DNA of 64,000 nucleotides from Hyaloperonospora brassicae. Its lineage: Eukaryota; Oomycota; Peronosporomycetes; Peronosporales; Peronosporaceae. How positions within the stretch are numbered: position 1 is the stretch's first letter; each line of letters starts with the position of its first letter. The notes beneath the pieces are model-generated. The model saw only the letters and a list, made by a program, of their open reading frames with translations. It was not told the DNA's origin and ran no database searches. The stretch covers positions 62,001 to 126,000 of the forward strand of contig CANTFL010000233.1 in the NCBI GenBank assembly GCA_947650285.1. The letters run 5' to 3'. This document shows positions 58,509-64,000 of the stretch, in pieces. The position numbers and the translations under genes were made by a program.

Positions 58509-61500
58509 TAAATGCTAATCCTTGACATGTATGCATTCATTCGCCACATATTCTTTCTTTTAGTCGTATATCATCGATCTGGGTCTAGTGATTTGATAGG
58601 GTATTTTATATAAAAAAAATCGCTAAAGAAGTAAGGGGAGCAACAAGAGCTTTGTAATATCGTGATATGAGCTCAATGGTTGTCACTTAACAGTCCGTTT
58701 GCTTTGTATACTAGTTAAACCTTTTGCGTTCAATACATTCCGTATTGAGTTGGCTCAATGATCTGTTCATAACATTTCAGCTGCTCAAAATGCTGGTGAC
58801 GCCAGTATCCATTCTTTTCGTAACTAGTTGAGTAGTTTCCTCGTTTATATCTAGGTAATTTCCCTGTGTATATAGATTATAGACGTTCTAATATCTCGTG
58901 CTAAGCATTCTCGTCGGTCTTATACATTATTTGTTCTTTTTCGTATTTCTCAAAACGTTTTGAACGTGTTTGGATGCGATGTGAAGCTTCGCAAGCAGAA
59001 ACAGCATGGACGCATTACAGCAAGGATTGTTTATATTTTAACGTTTATGGATTGAGTTGGACCCGAAGTTGAACATATTGCCACCTTATCTGTCCGCTTT
59101 CGGATTGGAGTCGTGGTTGTCATTGATTATTTGTGATGATGCAAATGGCGCTGCTGCAAACATTGAATGTATCGACTACATCAATTCAAATGCGGTTGTC
59201 AATTTAATGCTTCCTATGCCGCTTCCTCAAATTATAATATCATCATAATCCATTATGTATAATGTCTATATACACGAAATAAATATAAATACGGCAAAAA
59301 ATACTAAGGATAAGTTATTCGCTAACAAGTAACATAATTTGCCTCCCTCATTCCAACCTTGCGCCTCTTCGATCATATCTACGGTGCTATTGTATCTGAC
59401 AATTACCGTTCCTTATGTAGTTCAGCTAAACGTGTACTTATTACTGATATCAGCGTGTGGAAGAAAGTAACAATGTGTATAATTTCATGATATGAAAAAG
59501 AGGCTAAGTTGCAAGCTTATTATCATCTTAGGATATTCGACTCGTCATATCGTCTTTTACTTTACAGAGTTGTTCGATAAGCTTAGTTTTCTTTCTTATC
59601 GTCTATGTTTCTCCATCATCGTATTTGAAATTATTACACAAACAGTCCAGTGACAATGAAAAATGCTGATGTCACTTCCATTGTTATGTGCAAGGAAGTG
59701 TAATATCAGTTTTGTATATTCCATCATCGACCGTACATTGTCTAAGACCTAGAACTTAGGCGTATGTGACTTTTTAATGAGCTTATGTCATCTAAAGGCA
59801 CTACCTGCACTTCTTTTGCATCCATCACCGGGTTACTTACCCTGGGGCTCGTACCGAGAATTATAGTATATAAGAAAATATGACGACAATATGAATACGT
59901 CCGGCTGATCGGTTCTACGCGGTTTAAAATACGTTTGGTGCTTCTATTGCGCACGATGTCAGAAGCTTGTTTGACAGTCTCAGACATTAATCTGGCAGTG
60001 CCAAACATTTAAAATATTTTTATGCTTCATTTGGATCCCATCATAATCCGGTTGTGACTTAGAGGCCTTCCTGAACCTCGTTTCACGATAAAAAATCAGC
60101 ACATTCTTTCATGCACGATGATGTCAATGGTGCGGCCAAAAAATATTGTATCGGCAGGCCATTTGCCATGAATAACAGTATCATAATAATAACGATGAGA
60201 TTGACTGGGTTTTCTATCTTATTGTAGATTCCTTACGTTATAAAAGATGACATTTCTTGTGTATTTATTCAAATGAGTTAAACATAAGTTTCTATCTATC
60301 TACTTAAAGTCTTTTCTTTTCTTCAGGCAGTTCTCTCGCTGAATTCAACTTTCGTGGCTGCTATTGGCATCGTTTTCTTCTTTTGAACCAGATCGACATT
60401 CGCCACAACAACATTATCTCATATTTGTCTGACAGGCTTGATGTAGGATGTAAATTACTGGTTTAAAGTTTTACATGGATTAGTATGATCAAATGCGAGA
60501 GCGAAATTAACGTTAATATATAGATATATGTAGATATAGCTATTAGTCTCTTTACAATACTACATGAATCTTGTTGAATTTGTAGCGGATACCGCTAGGT
60601 TTATGCTAACTATTTCATCTTCCAAGAGTCAACCATACTTTCTGTCAACGATATTCTTCTAGAAATACGACTACCTCCTTGCTTTTGTCCATTTTATCCT
60701 TTGATGGTCGGGATGCATTAAAGGTTGTAAGTCACAATATGGTCAGACCTGCAGCCTAGGAAGTTCATTTCGAATCAATCTGCAGATCTTAAGTGCATTT
60801 CTTCGGGTGTTCATTAAATTTCATGATAATATCATTAGAGGTGAATCAGCATGACTTCTAATGTTTACATATCGATTGAAGGTCCAGCTTCATTTAAACT
60901 ACAACGATAATTGTTTTCGTACAACCAATAAAGTTCCAAAATTAAATTCTGAGGTTAATACGCCATGAGTAGCGTGTATGATGCAGTGTATCGTTGCTTC
61001 GTATCTCGTACTGTAATTCTTTCAATCACTTTCTACCCGGATAAGACTTGTTAAAGGATATATGCAACTGCAGTGTATGGAGTTTCGGTTAAAAAGACTT
61101 TAATTTATAACATATTCCAATTGAGGTATATCAACTCTCTCAATTGAACATGGCTAGATAGACATTCTGAATAATTTTAGGAAGAGAATTCATAAATTTT
61201 TACATTTTTCGCTTAGCGTTGCATCCATCGTCAGATACAAAATCACCGTTTGGCTGATTATCTATTTCAAGATTATTTGAAATACTGAGATTAATAGAAA
61301 AAGCTAGCACGTAAACCTTGATGCTTCGTGCCAGTATCGCCTATAGAAGAAATTCTGCAGCCAAAACGACTGTATACAGGCGCCAATGTCAACATCCCAA
61401 CATGGGTCGACATTAAATATTATCATTGAACGACGTGAAATGCAGAGATCGATGCTAATATTTATAGTGAATCATGCGTAGATCCCTTCTGCCTTTTATC

Positions 61501-61600
61501 ATCAATTCTGACCTGCTAGCTGCCGTGATATATTCCTTAAGTAAAATAAAAACTTATTTGTGTCTGAAAAAGGCATTCACTCAATGATATAACATAAAGG
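58509..61600. other. AT-rich sequence without a supported gene
   Basis: Short frames only (for example plus 59057-59248, minus 59742-60008), with no domain that I recognise. No arrays or RNA genes noticed. Confidence 0.45.
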
Positions 61601-61922
61601 CCACGACTAGGGGCACACCCCGCTTTTGCTAGAAGCACACCCCATTTTTGCTCCGGGCACACTAGACCACCTATAATGCTAAAAACAACTTCACATTTTA
61701 TGGTGCAGAATAAGTAAAACACGTAGTCACTTACTACTGCACGATCTATCCCTATCCTAAGCGGTATCTGCACTCATGCGTGAACTTTTATCAATATATC
61801 TTGGCCAGGGCGGTATTAAACGAGAAATCTTTGCTGGGATCTCTACTGTCTCGAAGACGGTATACAATTCAATGGTACGGTCCAAGATCTGGCCATCGGC
61901 AGTGGAAATGATATCCGATTTT

Positions 61923-62224
61923 CTACGTGCTCACAGTCACTAGTCGTTTGTAGCCGGGTCCCCAACTATATTCACGAGTTGAGAGCGTACATTCGTCGCG
62001 GACTTTGCCGAACATTTCTACATACACACGCCGATAACGTGGACAAACTTCTGCAAACGTGGAAAAAATTTCGCGCGTGGCAGGAGGCACGCAAGTCGAA
62101 AAAGCTTCCAATGTAACGCTCGGGTATTGCGTGCAAATTGTGGTATGACTTGCACGAGTCGTCGACGTTACGGCTTGGCGCGTGGACGAAATAGGAAGAC
62201 ACAGCGCTTTGAGGGGTGGTCACG
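61923..62224 (-). CDS. Unknown reading frame inside the inverted-repeat interval
   Basis: Minus strand, open for about 100 codons after a TGA, without an ATG. The protein-like part is AFSTCVPPATREIFSTFAEV followed by CPRYRRVYVEMFGKVRDEC. It could be an exon of a captured gene or chance in a G+C-rich stretch. A second minus frame overlaps it. No family recognised. Confidence 0.2.
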
Positions 62225-62710
62225 GGTCAAGAAGACCTGAATCTATGCTGCTGAGCTTTGAGAAGCTTTCGAATCTGTTTTCCGTTTGCCACGCCAAGCT
62301 TTAGTCTTCGTCTGTCGCTCGCTGTAAGTTGATACAAGCGAGAAATCTAATGCAATGCACCACTATGATGTGCTACCTGTGACGACGGGCACCTCGCGTC
62401 GCAATGCTGTCGCTCGCTACGTTAGACTTTTAAGCCACAAAAGGTGGCGGTTTGCACGCAACAGCCGGATTCGCATGACGCCGGGAGAGGTACATGAAGA
62501 CGTATGTCCACATGCATGGACTTGGCATGTGTCCGCCGATCCATCTCGTATGGCTCGCCAAACAATACACCATGATTTACAGGAATTTCAGCTTTTTGAG
62601 TGACGTCAAATGACCGTTGCCCCGCTGCAGCATCTTCAGCACCTCCGCTGCTCCACAAAACCAAGTTGACCGAGAGTTAATGCGATGTCAATAAGCACAC
62701 CAGCGACTAT

Positions 62711-62872
62711 CTACAGCGCGTGACTGAACTCGGACGTTTTTTTCGGCTGCAGCGGACGCTGCTTGAATACAGCTTTGCTCATGGCTGCCTCGGTGTTGCC
62801 TAGCAGCCGGCCACCCCAGCGTATTTTCTCCTTCTTCTTCTGATCTGCCACTCTTTTCTTCAGCATCGTCAT
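62711..62872 (-). CDS. Small basic protein of 53 residues, unknown
   Basis: ATG at 62870-62872, TAG at 62711-62713. It starts MTMLKKRVADQKKKEKIRWG and continues GRLLGNTEAAMSKAVFKQRP, with strong Lys/Arg content and a helix-like first half. A TGA lies a few codons upstream in frame, so this ATG is the natural start if it is a gene. The flanking DNA on the start side holds GTACGTACC (about 63010), a possible splice donor of an upstream exon. I do not recognise the family. Confidence 0.3.
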   Translation of the reverse strand: MTMLKKRVADQKKKEKIRWGGRLLGNTEAAMSKAVFKQRPLQPKKTSEFSHAL

Positions 62873-63089
62873 TGCTTTACGGATGGATATTCACATCCGT
62901 TAGGTGGTGCGTTGCTGATCGAGTGAGCTTCTCCTTTGCTTCCTCGAGGCACGGACAGAAACGCGTTGCTTGCAGCTTTCGATGGATTACAGCTAACGTC
63001 CGTGACAAGGTACGTACCTAATCGTGAAATGTGAAGTCCTTTTTTCATTTTAAGAAGGCGGGATGTGCCCGTAGCAAAATTGGGGTTTG

Positions 63090-64000
63090 ATCCTGGTCGG
63101 GGCCTAATATAAATTCCTAAATGCTTTAGTGCATCTGCGAATAGTTATTTAAGATCTTTCCAACTTAGGAGTGTCAAGTTTTGCACACTTACGGTACACT
63201 GTATACCCGCGGTGGCCTATTTTAGGCCAAATCATTGGCGCGGCCTTAGAATAGTGTCTACTAGGCGGGTAGAAATGTCTATCTGTCGGGGTCGACCCCT
63301 TAACATTCTGATCGGATCGGACGTTGCTTAACAGCTGTGTTGCAGACTTATAAGCGTGGTCATATAATAAAGATATAATAAAAGAACGCCACGATCAATT
63401 CCTGAGCCATACTTTGTTTAATTCAATATACAGCACACCTTTTCATTGGTAATACAAGCCCAGATAATTTTAAATCATCTCTATAAGTCTTTCTAGAATA
63501 TGTACAATGGCTAAGGTACGATTGAAGCCTCTCATTTAAATCCAGTAGTCTTCCTTTTATCTCCGTTTGATTTTTTAATCTCTACGTGCTTTGTACTAGT
63601 TGTTCGGAGCTTTTCTTGACGAGCTACCAGTGTTTATATCGAATAGTCACGCCTAACAATGTTGTGCAGCTTTTGTTCATTTTTGTTTTCCCGCAAGATG
63701 GTACGACCTCTTCTGGGATCTCTTATCGCGATTTTTATGAGAGGCTACGTTTGGCGTTTGGTTCATTGTTTATGACCATTCTTGATAAATGTAATATAAG
63801 CTAAATGTATCGGTATAATCTGAGGTCTGCCCATTTATCGCGGCAACAAGCAACAATATTTCTTTGTCTCCTCCACGATAAGTTTCAACTTTTGGTATTC
63901 AAATCTTCATTTAATTACTGCTGTGCCATACCTTGCTCTTTACAATTGGTATACTTACCTTTTTGGATGTCACTGACAACATATTGGTATTTTACATCAT
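63090..64000. other. AT-rich sequence at the window end
   Basis: One 72-codon plus frame (63586-63804), unassigned. Nothing else seen. Confidence 0.4.

Larger units (their letters stand above)
61610..63089. mobile_element. Candidate DNA transposon with inverted repeats (about 1.48 kb)
   Basis: The left edge has a 22-bp tandem unit (GCACACCCCGCTTTTGCT-AGAA at 61613, again as GCACACCCCATTTTTGCT-CCGG at 61635). Bases 61636-61660 match the reverse complement of 63065-63089 at 22 of 25 positions. The interval between is visibly richer in G+C than both flanks. It holds no recognised transposase, so it would be non-autonomous or a gene-carrying element. I could not find a target-site duplication. 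Confidence 0.5.

Overview
The window looks like a repeat-dominated stretch of an oomycete nuclear genome, probably a downy mildew or a relative in the Peronosporaceae. The clearest clue is a Ty3/Gypsy element that carries a second, plant/archaeal-type RNase H plus a chromodomain. That combination is known from the oomycete group called Chronos. A Crypton tyrosine recombinase, a pogo-type transposase with two short introns (58 and 67 nt), a hAT relic and Copia scraps fit the same picture. Most of the rest is AT-rich, stop-filled old sequence, and only one clearly intact protein gene is visible. The lineage is inferred from the element types; there is no rRNA, tRNA or marker gene to confirm it.

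Layout. 1-7.5 kb: AT-rich, no supported gene, one GATC-rich LTR-like relic near 2.6-3.3 kb. 7.5-10.1 kb: decayed gag-like coding sequence on + and a coiled-coil reading frame on -. 10.1-18.7 kb: an LTR on + with tandem repeats, a hAT fragment (-), a truncated Chronos-like body (-, gag to the start of RT) with its own LTR (-), then another LTR fragment (+). 18.7-35 kb: AT-rich graveyard with weak Copia traces. 35.4 kb: a repeat whose relative lies at 58 kb. 36.4-38.6 kb: an intact F-box/LRR-like gene (-). 40.4-41.6 kb: a frameshifted, possibly PH-domain gene (-). 42.1-45.2 kb: a Crypton (-) broken by stops. 45.6-57.8 kb: a pogo-type transposase (+) split in two by a nearly complete but dead Chronos element (+, 46.7-57.07 kb). 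58-61.6 kb: AT-rich. 61.6-63.09 kb: a G+C-richer interval bounded by inverted repeats and holding small unknown reading frames. 63.1-64 kb: AT-rich.

How it fits together. This is layered transposon history rather than a gene pathway. The most informative feature is the nested insertion: the front of a pogo transposase ends near 46.63 kb, the Chronos element follows, and the pogo frame resumes at the PMDAG motif near 57.15 kb. The two Chronos copies (12.9-17.1 kb on -, 47.2-55.4 kb on +) are close enough to compare domain by domain. The - copy keeps an intact CCHC zinc knuckle but lacks most of pol. The + copy has all domains but a mutated knuckle and many stops. In both, the gag frame runs unbroken from the LTR into the internal region, and the LTR U3 regions differ sharply in their tandem GATC-containing repeats.
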